DNA of 64,000 nt from Leptospira langatensis (GCF_004770615.1 NZ_RQER01000010.1:1-64000); one strand, 5' to 3'; shown: positions 7,117 through 15,281, counted from the stretch's first letter. Numbers and translations are program-made. The notes: generated by a model from the letters alone, not told the origin.

Positions 7117-7193
7117 ACGTAACTGCGCAAACTGTCTCCACACATGCATACACAAGTTCATGACGTCGCCCCTCGCATGACTGTCTGTTAGTT
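7117..7193 (+). other. vestigial attC site 8 (right end of array)
   Basis: ACGTAAC (7117-7123) and GTTAGTT (7187-7193) bracket a body (CACATGCATACACAAGTTCATGACGTCGC in two pieces) that aligns with the right half of attC 1 with many changes. I take it as a decayed site that marks the right edge of the array. Confidence 0.4.
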
Positions 7194-7337
7194 TTGCGAA
7201 CTAAATATATTACTCTTAAACAAAATCTTATAGAAAAATTCAGAGATCCGTAGATAAACGGAGCTTCCCTATCAATTCCGAACAGGAAGCTGTGGCGTAT
7301 CTCGAAGAAATGATCTATAATGCACAAAGGAAATTAT

Positions 7338-8060
7338 ATGAAATTAATTATTGATTTGCTCGGTCAGATCAAAAGGAATCGATCTGTATGGAAGTTATGT
7401 ATTTCGCTGATAGCTCTTTTGCCTTTGGCCACGCTTATGTCCATAACGGAAAAACTCGGGCTGAATATTTGGTTTTATAGGAGTGTTCTGGCAATTTTCA
7501 TACTAGTGTCCATTTATATCATTTTCCTCTTCTATCGGATCTTGTATGATCTAACCTCGATTCGGCAGTACGGAACTGATATATCTTTATCTAACTTCGT
7601 TTGGCTCACCTTAAAATTTCAGTTTATCTGCGTGTTGATCCTTCTTCCAATATTCTATTTATTTAATTCAGGTGCTTTCGGCGGAGTGGAGCACGCAAAA
7701 AATATCGGCGGGGTAAATTCTATTTCTAGAAATCCAATTTTTATAGTAGTTCGACAAGTTGCAGAATTTTCCTTCCTTTCGGGGTTTGTTATTGTAGTTG
7801 GGTCGAGAGCTTTGGGTTCGCTTTCTTCTAAATTAAGGATCCTTTTCTTCAATAGATCGAACGTTCTGATTCTGATGATTGTACTCTTTTTGAGTATTTT
7901 GATTGAGCTAGGCAAGGTGCAAATTAAGTCGCAATCTTCTAATCCTCCTTCTTTGCTTTATAATGTTGTCTTAATGATCGGTTATGTTGCTTATTTGCTA
8001 TCCATTTTGGTCCTCATTCGAGAATGGCAGAAATTTTATTTCCGATCTTTGTCTACTTGA
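7338..8060 (+). CDS. multi-pass membrane protein, unknown function
   Basis: ATG 7338 is preferred over ATG 7320 because AAGGA (7327-7331) is 6 nt upstream. About five or six hydrophobic segments are visible in 240 aa (roughly 20-38, 48-70, 92-112, 140-160, 175-193, 208-228), with no recognisable catalytic motif. An overlapping short open frame without a proper start (about 7241-7354, ending ..MIYNAQRKLYEINY) closes 17 nt inside this gene and looks like the tail of a lost upstream gene, so this locus may once have been an operon. Paralogy to other genes in the window is not apparent. Confidence 0.65.
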   Translation: MKLIIDLLGQIKRNRSVWKLCISLIALLPLATLMSITEKLGLNIWFYRSVLAIFILVSIYIIFLFYRILYDLTSIRQYGTDISLSNFVWLTLKFQFICVLILLPIFYLFNSGAFGGVEHAKNIGGVNSISRNPIFIVVRQVAEFSFLSGFVIVVGSRALGSLSSKLRILFFNRSNVLILMIVLFLSILIELGKVQIKSQSSNPPSLLYNVVLMIGYVAYLLSILVLIREWQKFYFRSLST

Positions 8061-8199
8061 TATGTTCGGGCCTTTCGTATAATGATCATTCGATTGTTAT
8101 CGGAAGGAGATTGGTGCGTAGTGCTAGGAAATCTGAAAGGAAAAAGAGAGAATAAAACTAAAAGATTACACTCGTTTTAAAGCCATTTTAAGTGTTGGA

Positions 8200-8634
8200 A
8201 TGGCATTATTTTGTTTAAGCGTACCTTTATGGGAGGAGGTGGATGAAACGGGGCTGATACTTTCCATTGCTCTTGGTTTGCTGGCCGCTTTTTTTTCTTA
8301 TAGAATGTTTAAGAATCTCAAAGATATTCGAGAAGAAGACCAAGCATACGCTCCTCCTTTGGATGCAAGCGTCGATGAGAAAGTTACGTACTATAAAAAG
8401 ATACTTTATATAAGCTTAATTGTCTTTCCTTCGCTTTCGATTATCGTTATCTTAGATCTAAATAGTTTGGAGTCGGGAGAAGCGGCAACTGTCAGGACTT
8501 GGGCCCTGGTGGCATTTATATATGAGCAGTTCGGATATTGGGCTGCGATTTTGGCTGCTCCCGTTTTAGGTGTTCTTGTGGTTGCCGGTTTATTGAGAAC
8601 GATACGTTTACTTAGATCCGAAAATAAAGCCTGA
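8200..8634 (+). CDS. membrane protein, unknown function, possible 5' frameshift
   Basis: 144 aa with three hydrophobic segments (about 1-35, 70-88, 110-135) and the charged loop KDIREEDQAYAPPLDASVDEKVTYYKK between the first and second. ATG 8200 has only a poor ribosome site (GGA touching the start). The same frame stays open back to 8137 and encodes plausible protein (KDYTRFKAILSVG). A strong AAGGAG at 8104-8109 stands before TTG 8111/GTG 8114 in another frame, which stops at 8153. An indel in the A-rich run near 8140-8158 would join the two. Either the start is 8200 or the gene is frameshifted. Confidence 0.55.
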   Translation: MALFCLSVPLWEEVDETGLILSIALGLLAAFFSYRMFKNLKDIREEDQAYAPPLDASVDEKVTYYKKILYISLIVFPSLSIIVILDLNSLESGEAATVRTWALVAFIYEQFGYWAAILAAPVLGVLVVAGLLRTIRLLRSENKA

Positions 8635-8680
8635 TATTTTCTTCCTATTTCATTTTGTAACCTTCCTTAGTGCGGAAGCC

Positions 8681-8701
8681 AGGCGCAAAATACTTGCGCC
8701 T
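8681..8701 (+). terminator. stem-loop between two genes
   Basis: AGGCGCAA (8681-8688), 5-nt loop, TTGCGCCT (8694-8701): a perfect 8-bp stem. No T-run follows, so termination would be weak or factor-assisted. Confidence 0.4.
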
Positions 8702-8758
8702 CAGCGAAACTTCTACCAATCTTGGTCCTTCTTTTAAAGGCATTTGGACCGATGATCT

Positions 8759-9697
8759 ATGAACTTGCAGACTTCTCGTATCGACTCTCTTGAAAAAATC
8801 CGAATTGGAGGTTGTAAGCAATGGATTGCGATTCGCTCCAAGAAGCCGGACGGTCCCATTTTACTATTCCTGCACGGTGGTCCAGGCACCGCTCAAATCT
8901 TCTTTTCTCGGAAGCCCCAGATCGAGTTAGAAGATCATTTTATCGTAGTCAATTGGGATCAAAGAGGGGCGGGTAAATCATATAATAAGAGCATAAAACG
9001 ATCGGACATGACGATCGATACTTTCTTGCATGATGCGCAAGAGTTGATGGAATACTTAATCAAGAGATTCGAGAAAGAAAAGATCTTTTTGGTAGGACAT
9101 TCCTGGGGGAGCATTCTCGGGATAAAGCTGGCCGCGACAAGGCCCGATCTAATATTTACGTATATTGGGATCGGCCAAGTGGTGGATATGAAAAGAGGAG
9201 AGACAATATCCTATAATTACACTCTCCGACAAGCTATTGCATCTAAAAATAATAAAGCGATCCGTGAATTGAAGCGAATCGGTTTACCTCCCTATCCGGA
9301 TTTGAATTCCTCCGGAGTTCAAAGAAAATGGTTATCCGTCTTCAAAGGAACGATGCAAAAGGGGAATATCTATAAAACGATCTTCTCGAATATGAGCTTA
9401 TCCGATGTTAGTATTTCATATCTCATTAAATTTGTGAAAGGCATCGTGTTTTCATTGCAAAGTTTAGAGAACGAGCAAATGAATATCAATATAATGCAAG
9501 AAGTCAGAAGACTTGATATGCCAGTATTCTTTTGCGAAGGGAAATACGACTATACGGTCCCGTTCGAGCTAGTCGAAGAATATATAAAAGTACTGGAAGC
9601 CCCTCAGAAAAAGATCGTTTGGTTTGAGAATTCAGGTCATCTTCCAAATTTCGAGGAGCCGAAAAAGTTTAACGACTTTTGCATTTCATTACTTTGA
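8759..9697 (+). CDS. alpha/beta hydrolase, peptidase S33 (proline iminopeptidase-like)
   Basis: FLHGGPG near residue 40 is the oxyanion-hole signature of S33 peptidases. NWDQRGAGKS follows, and GHSWGS (Ser at about 119) is the nucleophile elbow. The acid is probably the Asp in GKYDYTVP and the base the His in NSGHLPNFE. Residues about 140-240 form a helical cap over the substrate site. 312 aa fits the family; no signal peptide, so the enzyme is cytosolic. Its substrate, peptide or small ester, cannot be told from sequence. The ribosome site is weak (AAAGG about 20 nt up). Single-gene unit. Confidence 0.85.
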   Translation: MNLQTSRIDSLEKIRIGGCKQWIAIRSKKPDGPILLFLHGGPGTAQIFFSRKPQIELEDHFIVVNWDQRGAGKSYNKSIKRSDMTIDTFLHDAQELMEYLIKRFEKEKIFLVGHSWGSILGIKLAATRPDLIFTYIGIGQVVDMKRGETISYNYTLRQAIASKNNKAIRELKRIGLPPYPDLNSSGVQRKWLSVFKGTMQKGNIYKTIFSNMSLSDVSISYLIKFVKGIVFSLQSLENEQMNINIMQEVRRLDMPVFFCEGKYDYTVPFELVEEYIKVLEAPQKKIVWFENSGHLPNFEEPKKFNDFCISLL

Positions 9698-9716
9698 AAG
9701 AGCGAAGCTTAAACGA

Positions 9717-9743
9717 ATAGACAATGTCGGTATTATTGTCTAT
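9717..9743. promoter_or_regulatory. perfect inverted repeat upstream of DUF2200 gene
   Basis: ATAGACAAT (9717-9725), 9-nt spacer, ATTGTCTAT (9735-9743). There is no T-run on either side. It could be a hairpin after the hydrolase gene or an operator for the next gene; I cannot decide. Confidence 0.35.
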
Positions 9744-9797
9744 GAACTTGGATACGTGCTTCTTTTATATTAAAACTCCAATAATAGAGAACTCCCT

Positions 9798-10148
9798 ATG
9801 GAAAATCAAAAAATCTTTGCAATGTCATTCGCTAGTGTTTACCCACTCTATTTGCAAAAAGCAGAAAGGAAGGGACGGAGCAAGTCAGAAGTAGATCAGA
9901 TTATTTTCTGGCTAACTGGCTATGATGAGAAAGGACTTCTTAAACAAATCCAGAAGAAAGTAAATTTTGAAGATTTCTTTGGCCAAGCTCCACAAATGAA
10001 TGAAAATGTTTCTTTGATTAAGGGTGTGGTATGCGGAGTGCGGGTAGAGGAAATCAAAGACGAACTCATGCAGAAGATCCGTTACCTTGACAAATTAATC
10101 GATGAACTTGCCAAAGGAAAGTCGATGGATAAGATCCTTCGCAAATGA
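9798..10148 (+). CDS. DUF2200 family protein
   Basis: The sequence follows the DUF2200 family closely: [24 protein letters not shown], then [17 protein letters not shown], then a helical C-terminal half with VNFEDFF..AP..N. The 116-residue length is typical. The product is a small, soluble, mostly helical cytosolic protein. The family is widespread in bacteria and has no established function. It stands alone, with an inverted repeat upstream and a stem-loop terminator downstream. Confidence 0.85.
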   Translation: MENQKIFAMSFASVYPLYLQKAERKGRSKSEVDQIIFWLTGYDEKGLLKQIQKKVNFEDFFGQAPQMNENVSLIKGVVCGVRVEEIKDELMQKIRYLDKLIDELAKGKSMDKILRK

Positions 10149-10277
10149 AAGAGTTCTTAAAGTATGAGAAGGGCGTAAGCTAGAGAACAAGCGCTTCACG
10201 CATAAAAACAGCTTAAGAATTTGGTATTCCTAAAGATTATAAATCTTAGAAGAAACACAAATAGAGAAGTAGATAGG

Positions 10278-10308
10278 AATATCCGAGAGATCGAGTCTCT
10301 CGAATATT
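10278..10308. terminator. stem-loop between convergent genes
   Basis: AATAT-C-CGAGAGA (10278-10290), loop TCGAG, TCTCTCG-A-ATATT (10296-10308). The stem is 12 bp with one mismatch. It lies between the DUF2200 gene and the convergent lipoprotein gene, so it probably serves both directions. Confidence 0.5.
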
Positions 10309-10330
10309 TGTCCTCCACGATTATCGGAAA

Positions 10331-10741
10331 TTATAATTTATTACAATATGAGGCTGGAGCATCGGAAGCGCTTCTTGCGCGGGTGTAGCAGATTGTATTT
10401 GCTTGGGTCGTTACTCCTAAGAGTTGCAATGGTCCTCCTACAGGATACTGGGCATTCGATGGTGCTCCACTCGACCAAGAGAAACGGTAATCGCCTTGTA
10501 TTTTCGAACTTATAATAGTCCCTTTTACGTTTGTGTTATTCATACACGAAATGATATTATTATTTTGTATGATCAGCCAAGCGGTGGGGTTCGGAGTGGG
10601 ATCTTGCACACAATTGTAAACTGCTACCCAATTTCCGTTCAATAAAGTCTGCGTTTCTTCCGATGTCTCTTTTTGCTCCTTGCATCCTGTGACAAATAAC
10701 ATGCCGACAGATAGAAGCAGAAATAACGTTATATTTCTCAT
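10331..10741 (-). CDS. small putative lipoprotein, unknown function
   Basis: ATG at 10741 is chosen because GGAG lies 7 nt upstream; the longer TTG frame starts inside that ribosome site. The signal peptide RNITLFLLLSVGMLFVTGC has a clean lipobox (VTGC). The mature part, about 115 aa, is a small beta-rich domain with GNWVAVYNC near its start, two tryptophans and four more Cys. The layout (a start with GxW, then strands with ISC, IQGDYRFSW) recalls small lipocalin-like or META-like domains, but I cannot assign a family. An AT-rich stretch of about 180 bp upstream, with a TTGACT on this strand, should hold its promoter. Confidence 0.65.
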   Translation of the reverse strand: MRNITLFLLLSVGMLFVTGCKEQKETSEETQTLLNGNWVAVYNCVQDPTPNPTAWLIIQNNNIISCMNNTNVKGTIISSKIQGDYRFSWSSGAPSNAQYPVGGPLQLLGVTTQANTICYTRARSASDAPASYCNKL

Positions 10742-10924
10742 AATATTCTCCAATTAAGAAATAATAATATTTCCTGAATTTTGTGAGGCAAAGTGAATAA
10801 CGTGTTAAAAATTAGTCAATTTATTTTTAATAATTGCAAGTTTGTCGAATCGAGGATCCGATAATTTATAAGGAGCAGGGGAGATCCTCCCGTTTAGATC
10901 GGTTTTGAGTGGGGAAGCCCTTAT

Positions 10925-12211
10925 TTATGATTTGATAAGAGTGTAGAGTCTAAAACTTCCTAATACAAGTACTCCGTCGCCTGGAAGAGTTTTTACCAAG
11001 GTTGAGATCTCTTCCGATTGGATTCCATAGGATTCAAATCCTTTCGGAAGTAAGAAGCCTGTTCCTTGTACAAATCGAGCCTCCGTTCCCCATCTCTTTA
11101 CGAAAGAAAGAATTTCTTCGGCCATTTTTTCCCCTTCTTTGTCGGGGAGGAATCCTGCGATGATAGAATATCCTTTTTGCGGGAAGAGGGATTCGAGCGA
11201 GTTCAAGGTGACTTTGATCGCATCCGGATTATGAGCAGGATCGTAAACGATCATTGGGGACTTGGATACGATCTCTAGACGTCCCGGAGGCAGATCCGGG
11301 ATCTCGGTTCTCTCCTGCGGTAGATCCGCTATCTCTCCATTGTCGGGACCTCGGCCTGTGAGACCCGCAGGAAAGGTAGGTCTATCCGATTGTGAAAAGC
11401 CCAGGGATCTGGAAATTGAATGATCTTTTTCTAATATTCCTGAATAGATCTCTTTTACGATAAGATCCGCAAATCCCCTATTGTGCTCTAAATATGGTTT
11501 TCCGGACGGAAGAGAAGGGAATAGACGCAAAGGGATCTTTCTTCTTTCGCATTCTCCTTGTAGGATAGGAAGTAGGTCCTCTCCCGGATGAAAGGAGAAT
11601 ACTTGCTTGGTCCTTTCAGATAAGATGCCTAGTTTTTCTTTTAGGATCAGATCCTTTGTGTTGCCTAAGACTGCCTTGTGATCTTCTCCTATGGCGCAAA
11701 CGACCAGGATATCCGGTTCACAGAGTTTGGTGGCGTCTAACCTTCCTCCTAGACCCGCTTCGTAGACCTGGACGGAGATGTCTTTTTGTTCAAAGAGCAC
11801 GAATGCGCCTAGGGTAAACCATTCAAACCAAGAAAGAAAGGAGAGTTCTTCTTTCGTACTTTGGGAGAATAAGATTTCGGAGACTTCTTTCAGATCGGCG
11901 TCGGTTACCGGATCGAATTTTTGTCCGAGGCGGATCCTTTCTTTCGGATCCAAGAGATGGGGAGAAGTATATAGTCCTGTAGAATATCCTAATTTACTGA
12001 ATCGATATGCTAGAAAATGGGAGATCGATCCCTTCCCGTTCGTGCCTACGACAGAGATTCGGAGTCTGGGTTTCTTCCGTTCTCTCCAATCATGAGAGTC
12101 CAAGAGCTCTCGGAACGGCTCAAGGCTATAATTCCCGAATACGTTGAAATTTCGGGTCTTCTCCAAATTGGTCAGACTGGAGCCGAATTCTAAGAAATCA
12201 GGAAATTGCAA
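10925..12211 (-). CDS. folC: bifunctional folylpolyglutamate / dihydrofolate synthase
   Basis: Ligates glutamate to dihydropteroate and to folates in the cytosol. GTNGKGSISH (about residue 56) is the ATP-binding P-loop of Mur/FolC ligases, TSPHL and the RIRLG loop follow as in FolC, YEAGLGGRLDAT is the metal/folate site, and YDPAHNPDA is the C-terminal domain signature. 428 aa is the normal length. Odd feature: between LTGR and RLEIV, normally adjacent in the family, lies an insert of about 25 residues with a 10-residue period (EIADLPQER/EIPDLPPGR), mirrored in DNA at 11289-11305 and 11319-11335. It follows aroE by 64 bp and is probably cotranscribed with it. Confidence 0.93.
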   Translation of the reverse strand: MQFPDFLEFGSSLTNLEKTRNFNVFGNYSLEPFRELLDSHDWRERKKPRLRISVVGTNGKGSISHFLAYRFSKLGYSTGLYTSPHLLDPKERIRLGQKFDPVTDADLKEVSEILFSQSTKEELSFLSWFEWFTLGAFVLFEQKDISVQVYEAGLGGRLDATKLCEPDILVVCAIGEDHKAVLGNTKDLILKEKLGILSERTKQVFSFHPGEDLLPILQGECERRKIPLRLFPSLPSGKPYLEHNRGFADLIVKEIYSGILEKDHSISRSLGFSQSDRPTFPAGLTGRGPDNGEIADLPQERTEIPDLPPGRLEIVSKSPMIVYDPAHNPDAIKVTLNSLESLFPQKGYSIIAGFLPDKEGEKMAEEILSFVKRWGTEARFVQGTGFLLPKGFESYGIQSEEISTLVKTLPGDGVLVLGSFRLYTLIKS

Positions 12212-12275
12212 GTGAGTCTTCCGTCTTGGTAGTATATTTTGTTTTTCTTTATTAAAAATCTGGAAACCAGGTCGT

Positions 12276-13142
12276 TCAGGCGTATCCCAGGCTCTTCAGG
12301 AGTCTCTCTCTTCCCTTTTGGATCAGCTCTGGCTTGAGGGAAACTCCCGTGAATAACTTGAATTGTTCCACTGCCTGGTAGAGTAGCATCTCGGTTCCTG
12401 GGACGATTTTCGCTCCCTTCTTCTTAGCACCTAAGACCAAGGGAGTCTCCAAAGGATTATAGACTATATCGAATACAACCTGACCCTCTCTAAAACAGGT
12501 TTCCGGAATAACAGGTCCCGGTTCTTTTCCCTTCATTCCGAGTGGGGTAGTGTGGATGATGAGAGAATACTCCGAAAAATCCTTCTGCACTTCTTCTAAG
12601 CTTTTGGACCTGAGTTGGGAAGAAGTAACCTTGGTCAATAATTCCAATAATTCTTTCGAAGCACCGGAGTTTCTTGCGGCAACGGTGAGATCCTTCACTT
12701 CTCCTTCTTTCAATAAGGAGAAGGAAATCCCTCGAGCACTTCCTCCGCTTCCTAAGAGAAGGACTTTTCCTTTTAAGGACTCGGGATATTCTTCTAAGAC
12801 GGCTCGGACTGCGCCTTTTCCGTCCGTATTATACGCGCTAATCGATCCGTTTTCCAAGACCAATGTATTGCTGGCCTTGACTGCTTGGGAGATCTCGTCC
12901 GTTTGATCTGCGATCTGAAATGCAGTTTCTTTATGAGGAATGGTGACAGAGAGCCCTCTGACTCCATATTTGCTTAAGGTGGAAAGTTCCTTTTTTTCCA
13001 ATGTGTCGACTGGAAAAACCAAGTATCCGCAATCTAAGTTTAGATCTTCGTACCAGGACGTATGTAGAATGGGGGACAATGTATGTGAGAGCGGTTGTCC
13101 CACGATCCCAAAGTATTTTGAACTGTCTCGAAAGATTTTCAA
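12276..13142 (-). CDS. aroE: shikimate dehydrogenase
   Basis: Reduces 3-dehydroshikimate to shikimate with NADPH. GIVGQPLSHTLSP is the shikimate-binding N-terminal signature. SVTIPHKE carries the catalytic Lys, NTDGKGA and GSGGSARGI (the NADP Rossmann loop) follow, and IHTTPLGMKG and DIVYNPLETP are further family blocks. I prefer TTG at 13142 (AGGA 4 nt upstream), giving 288 aa. A longer frame to ATG 13256 adds 38 residues without family similarity and would overlap the divergent gene at 13210. It heads an aroE-folC transcription unit. Confidence 0.9.
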   Translation of the reverse strand: MKIFRDSSKYFGIVGQPLSHTLSPILHTSWYEDLNLDCGYLVFPVDTLEKKELSTLSKYGVRGLSVTIPHKETAFQIADQTDEISQAVKASNTLVLENGSISAYNTDGKGAVRAVLEEYPESLKGKVLLLGSGGSARGISFSLLKEGEVKDLTVAARNSGASKELLELLTKVTSSQLRSKSLEEVQKDFSEYSLIIHTTPLGMKGKEPGPVIPETCFREGQVVFDIVYNPLETPLVLGAKKKGAKIVPGTEMLLYQAVEQFKLFTGVSLKPELIQKGRERLLKSLGYA

Positions 13143-13209
13143 ATCGTCCTGCTTCTTTTTTACTAAAATTCTCGACTTTATCCCAAAACCCGGAAAACCT
13201 GTAAAGCAG

Positions 13210-13602
13210 ATGGGAATCCTGGCCTCGCTCAACGATTTTCTTCCTTTCATTGGCACTCAACCCTTTTTAGTCTTAGCGTCTTCTTCGGGGTGGTGGACTA
13301 CGTTCACTGATATCCTCTTCGTTTTATCGATTAGCGGTGGGTTGGCCTGGTATTTTTATTATTATAAGAGAAAAGATCTCTTAGGCGGTTATTGGGTCGC
13401 CTTCTTGGTGGCCTTGCTTGGCTCCCTTATCATTCTTTCTCTCTTCCAAGATCCGATCCGAGAAGTCGTTTATTGGCTGATCTCACCTAAGATCGGGATT
13501 TACCAAGTTGCGAATGTGAATTTGATCGCGGTAATTATCGGAGGATATTCCGTTCTCTATATCATGAATCGCATCAACCACAATAAAGAAAGAAGGGATT
13601 AA
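13210..13602 (+). CDS. small membrane protein, unknown function
   Basis: About 130 aa with three to four hydrophobic segments (roughly 10-25, 31-49, 61-80, 98-117) and a charged C-terminus NRINHNKERRD. ATG 13210 is the first start that does not run deep into aroE in antisense; the frame itself stays open further upstream. No motif indicates a function. It diverges from aroE, the two starts being about 67 bp apart, so they probably share a promoter region. A stem-loop that includes its stop codon ends the unit. Confidence 0.6.
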   Translation: MGILASLNDFLPFIGTQPFLVLASSSGWWTTFTDILFVLSISGGLAWYFYYYKRKDLLGGYWVAFLVALLGSLIILSLFQDPIREVVYWLISPKIGIYQVANVNLIAVIIGGYSVLYIMNRINHNKERRD

Positions 13603-13629
13603 CCCTTCTTTCCGATCACGAAAGATCGG
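13588..13629. terminator. two adjacent stem-loops
   Basis: GAAAGAAGGG-ATTAA-CCCTTCTTTC (13588-13612) has a perfect 10-bp stem whose loop holds the stop codon of the preceding gene. CCGATC-ACGAAA-GATCGG (13612-13629) follows at once. There is no long T-run. Confidence 0.5.
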
Positions 13630-13745
13630 CTTTACGCAAGGCGATCAGATCCATCTTAATCTATCTGTAAAAAGCGGTCTCGTTGTACGGATCCTTAAAA
13701 TGAGATCCGAATTCTTTTGGATGGAAGCGCAGGCTTGCGTTATTT

Positions 13746-14516
13746 TTACTTCTGCTTTTCTTTTTCGGCCAGGCTCATTTCAAAGATCTTAATGTATTTT
13801 AAGAAATTATAATAGAATCCCATGATGGCCAGGATCAGTCCCCGGCGTCCGTCCAAGAATCCGAATCTCACAAAGAACATCCAAAACGATTTGTATCCCG
13901 CTTCGAGTAATGCGAGTAAGATCCCTGTGCGTTTCCCTTTGCCGAACTTCTCGGCAGCGGCTAATTCCGAATATCTATTGATGAAATTCACATGATCGTA
14001 CAGGTTCTTGTAGGAATAATGGAGCACTGGGCTTTTTAATTTCTTCTTCTTTCCGGATAATTGCACTGCTTCGTGCACCTTTCCGCCTACGAATTTTCCC
14101 TTAGACTTTTGAAAAAGACGTATTCTATAATTCGGATACCAGCCACCATGTCGGATCCATTTGCCCATGTACATGGTAAGTCTTGGGATCAGGAATCCGT
14201 CCGCGTCCGGCTCTCCTTTTCGGAAGAGTGCAAGGATCTCTTCTTTCAATGCGGGAGACATTTCTTCATCCGCATCCAGGGTCAATATCCAAGGGAATTG
14301 CGCGAGTGAGATAACGTGGTTTTTCTGGGAAACATAGTCGTCGAATTTTCGTAGGACTACTTTCGCTCCCTTCTTCTTGGCCAGTTTTTCGGTATTATCA
14401 TGAGAGCCCGAATCCAATACTATGATCTCGCTTACGAAATCCAGAGAAGAAAGGCATCTCTCTATATTATCTTCTTCGTTTAAAGTGATGATGCAGGCTG
14501 AGATTGGTAAGGACAT
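13746..14516 (-). CDS. family 2 glycosyltransferase, WaaE/KdtX-like
   Basis: SACIITLNEEDNIERCLSSL and VLDSGSHDNT form the GT-A nucleotide-sugar fold, LTLDADEEM holds the DXD-type metal site, and GWYPNYRIRLF followed by GKVHEAV are signatures of the small GT2 enzymes that decorate LPS core (WaaE/KdtX). 256 aa is typical. A hydrophobic, basic C-terminal segment (about 205-245) would bind the inner membrane. It follows the ATPase gene directly, its ATG next to that gene's stop, so the two are translated from one mRNA. The product should act on the cytoplasmic face in surface polysaccharide or LPS synthesis; the sugar is not predictable. Confidence 0.85.
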   Translation of the reverse strand: MSLPISACIITLNEEDNIERCLSSLDFVSEIIVLDSGSHDNTEKLAKKKGAKVVLRKFDDYVSQKNHVISLAQFPWILTLDADEEMSPALKEEILALFRKGEPDADGFLIPRLTMYMGKWIRHGGWYPNYRIRLFQKSKGKFVGGKVHEAVQLSGKKKKLKSPVLHYSYKNLYDHVNFINRYSELAAAEKFGKGKRTGILLALLEAGYKSFWMFFVRFGFLDGRRGLILAIMGFYYNFLKYIKIFEMSLAEKEKQK

Positions 14517-15209
14517 CTATGCGGGGGAATAATCCTTGTCTCGTACCGACTTAAATTTAGGAGTCAAAGGGACTTCCAACCTTGCAATGGTGGAGTCCTT
14601 GCGAATGATAATCCGGAAATGAGCAGGATCTATTCCTTCTCCTTTTAACATGATCAATATGAGTGCAAGCCCTAGTCCCGCTCCTTCGGAGTTGTCTGCG
14701 TTGTCCATATAGAACTGAGCGATATCCGCGTACTGCATTCCTTTTTCTAATTTTTCTCTTAGGGATTTTTCTTCTTCCACAGTGACGGGAGTATTGTTTG
14801 TGACTTCGATCCGGATCCCATCCATAGAATAATCGAATGTGATCAGACAGAAGAATCCCTTCTTCTTGGATTTATTTCCGTATTCTTCGGCCATCGCTTC
14901 CGAGAAAAGATCTCTATATTCCGCGATCCCTTTCTTGTACTCGGCGGAATTTTCTAGGTCGTAGCCTTTTTCCTCGAAGTAGATCCTTTTTTGATTTGCC
15001 TTGCAGGCATTGATCGATAATTCTTTTACGATAGTGTAAATGGTCGGAACGAGAGTGGGGTAAGTGACCTTATCCAAGATCAGTTCTATGGCTTGTTGTA
15101 TATGTTCTTCTACGGATCTGGTGATCCTATGCGTCTTTAGAGAAAGGATTTTTCCGTTCTCTACCGTAAGCCGGATATTGTCTGATATATCCCGGATTTC
15201 CTGACCCAT
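14517..15209 (-). CDS. stand-alone GHKL (histidine-kinase-like) ATPase
   Basis: 230 aa. IVKELSINACKANQ (about 62-75) is a variant N-box, and SEGAGLGLALILIMLKG (about 173-189) is a G-box of the kinase/anti-sigma ATP-binding fold. No DHp helix with a phospho-accepting His, no receiver and no membrane segment are present, so it is not a normal sensor kinase. Similar lone ATPases act as anti-sigma-type regulators or serine kinases on STAS partners. It is cotranscribed with the downstream glycosyltransferase. It lies close to the divergent amidohydrolase-like gene. Confidence 0.75.
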   Translation of the reverse strand: MGQEIRDISDNIRLTVENGKILSLKTHRITRSVEEHIQQAIELILDKVTYPTLVPTIYTIVKELSINACKANQKRIYFEEKGYDLENSAEYKKGIAEYRDLFSEAMAEEYGNKSKKKGFFCLITFDYSMDGIRIEVTNNTPVTVEEEKSLREKLEKGMQYADIAQFYMDNADNSEGAGLGLALILIMLKGEGIDPAHFRIIIRKDSTIARLEVPLTPKFKSVRDKDYSPA

Positions 15210-15281
15210 TTAACCTTGAACTTTTCGGAACTCGATTTGTTTGTCAAGAGACTCATTTTAATAGGACTAAAAAAGGTCCGC

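Larger units (their letters stand above)
188..7193 (+). mobile_element. integron gene-cassette array (no integrase in window)
   Basis: Same-strand ORFs alternate with 70-170 bp imperfect inverted-repeat sites that share a left core (GCATAAC, GGTTAAC or GCCTAAC), a left arm like TTTCGGTGCTTCCGC, a right arm like GTCGGAGCACCTTGGTC and a right core GTTAGGC or GTTATGC. This is the layout of attC sites, with recombination expected between G and TT of the right core. By that rule the cassettes run 1275-2272, 2273-3415, 3416-4132 and 4133 to a truncated site near 5069, then to 5847 and onward. Cassette ORFs point right, so attI and any intI should lie left of position 1. The region is more AT-rich than the rest of the window. 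Without an integrase in view it may be a CALIN (attC cluster lacking an integrase). Confidence 0.82.
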
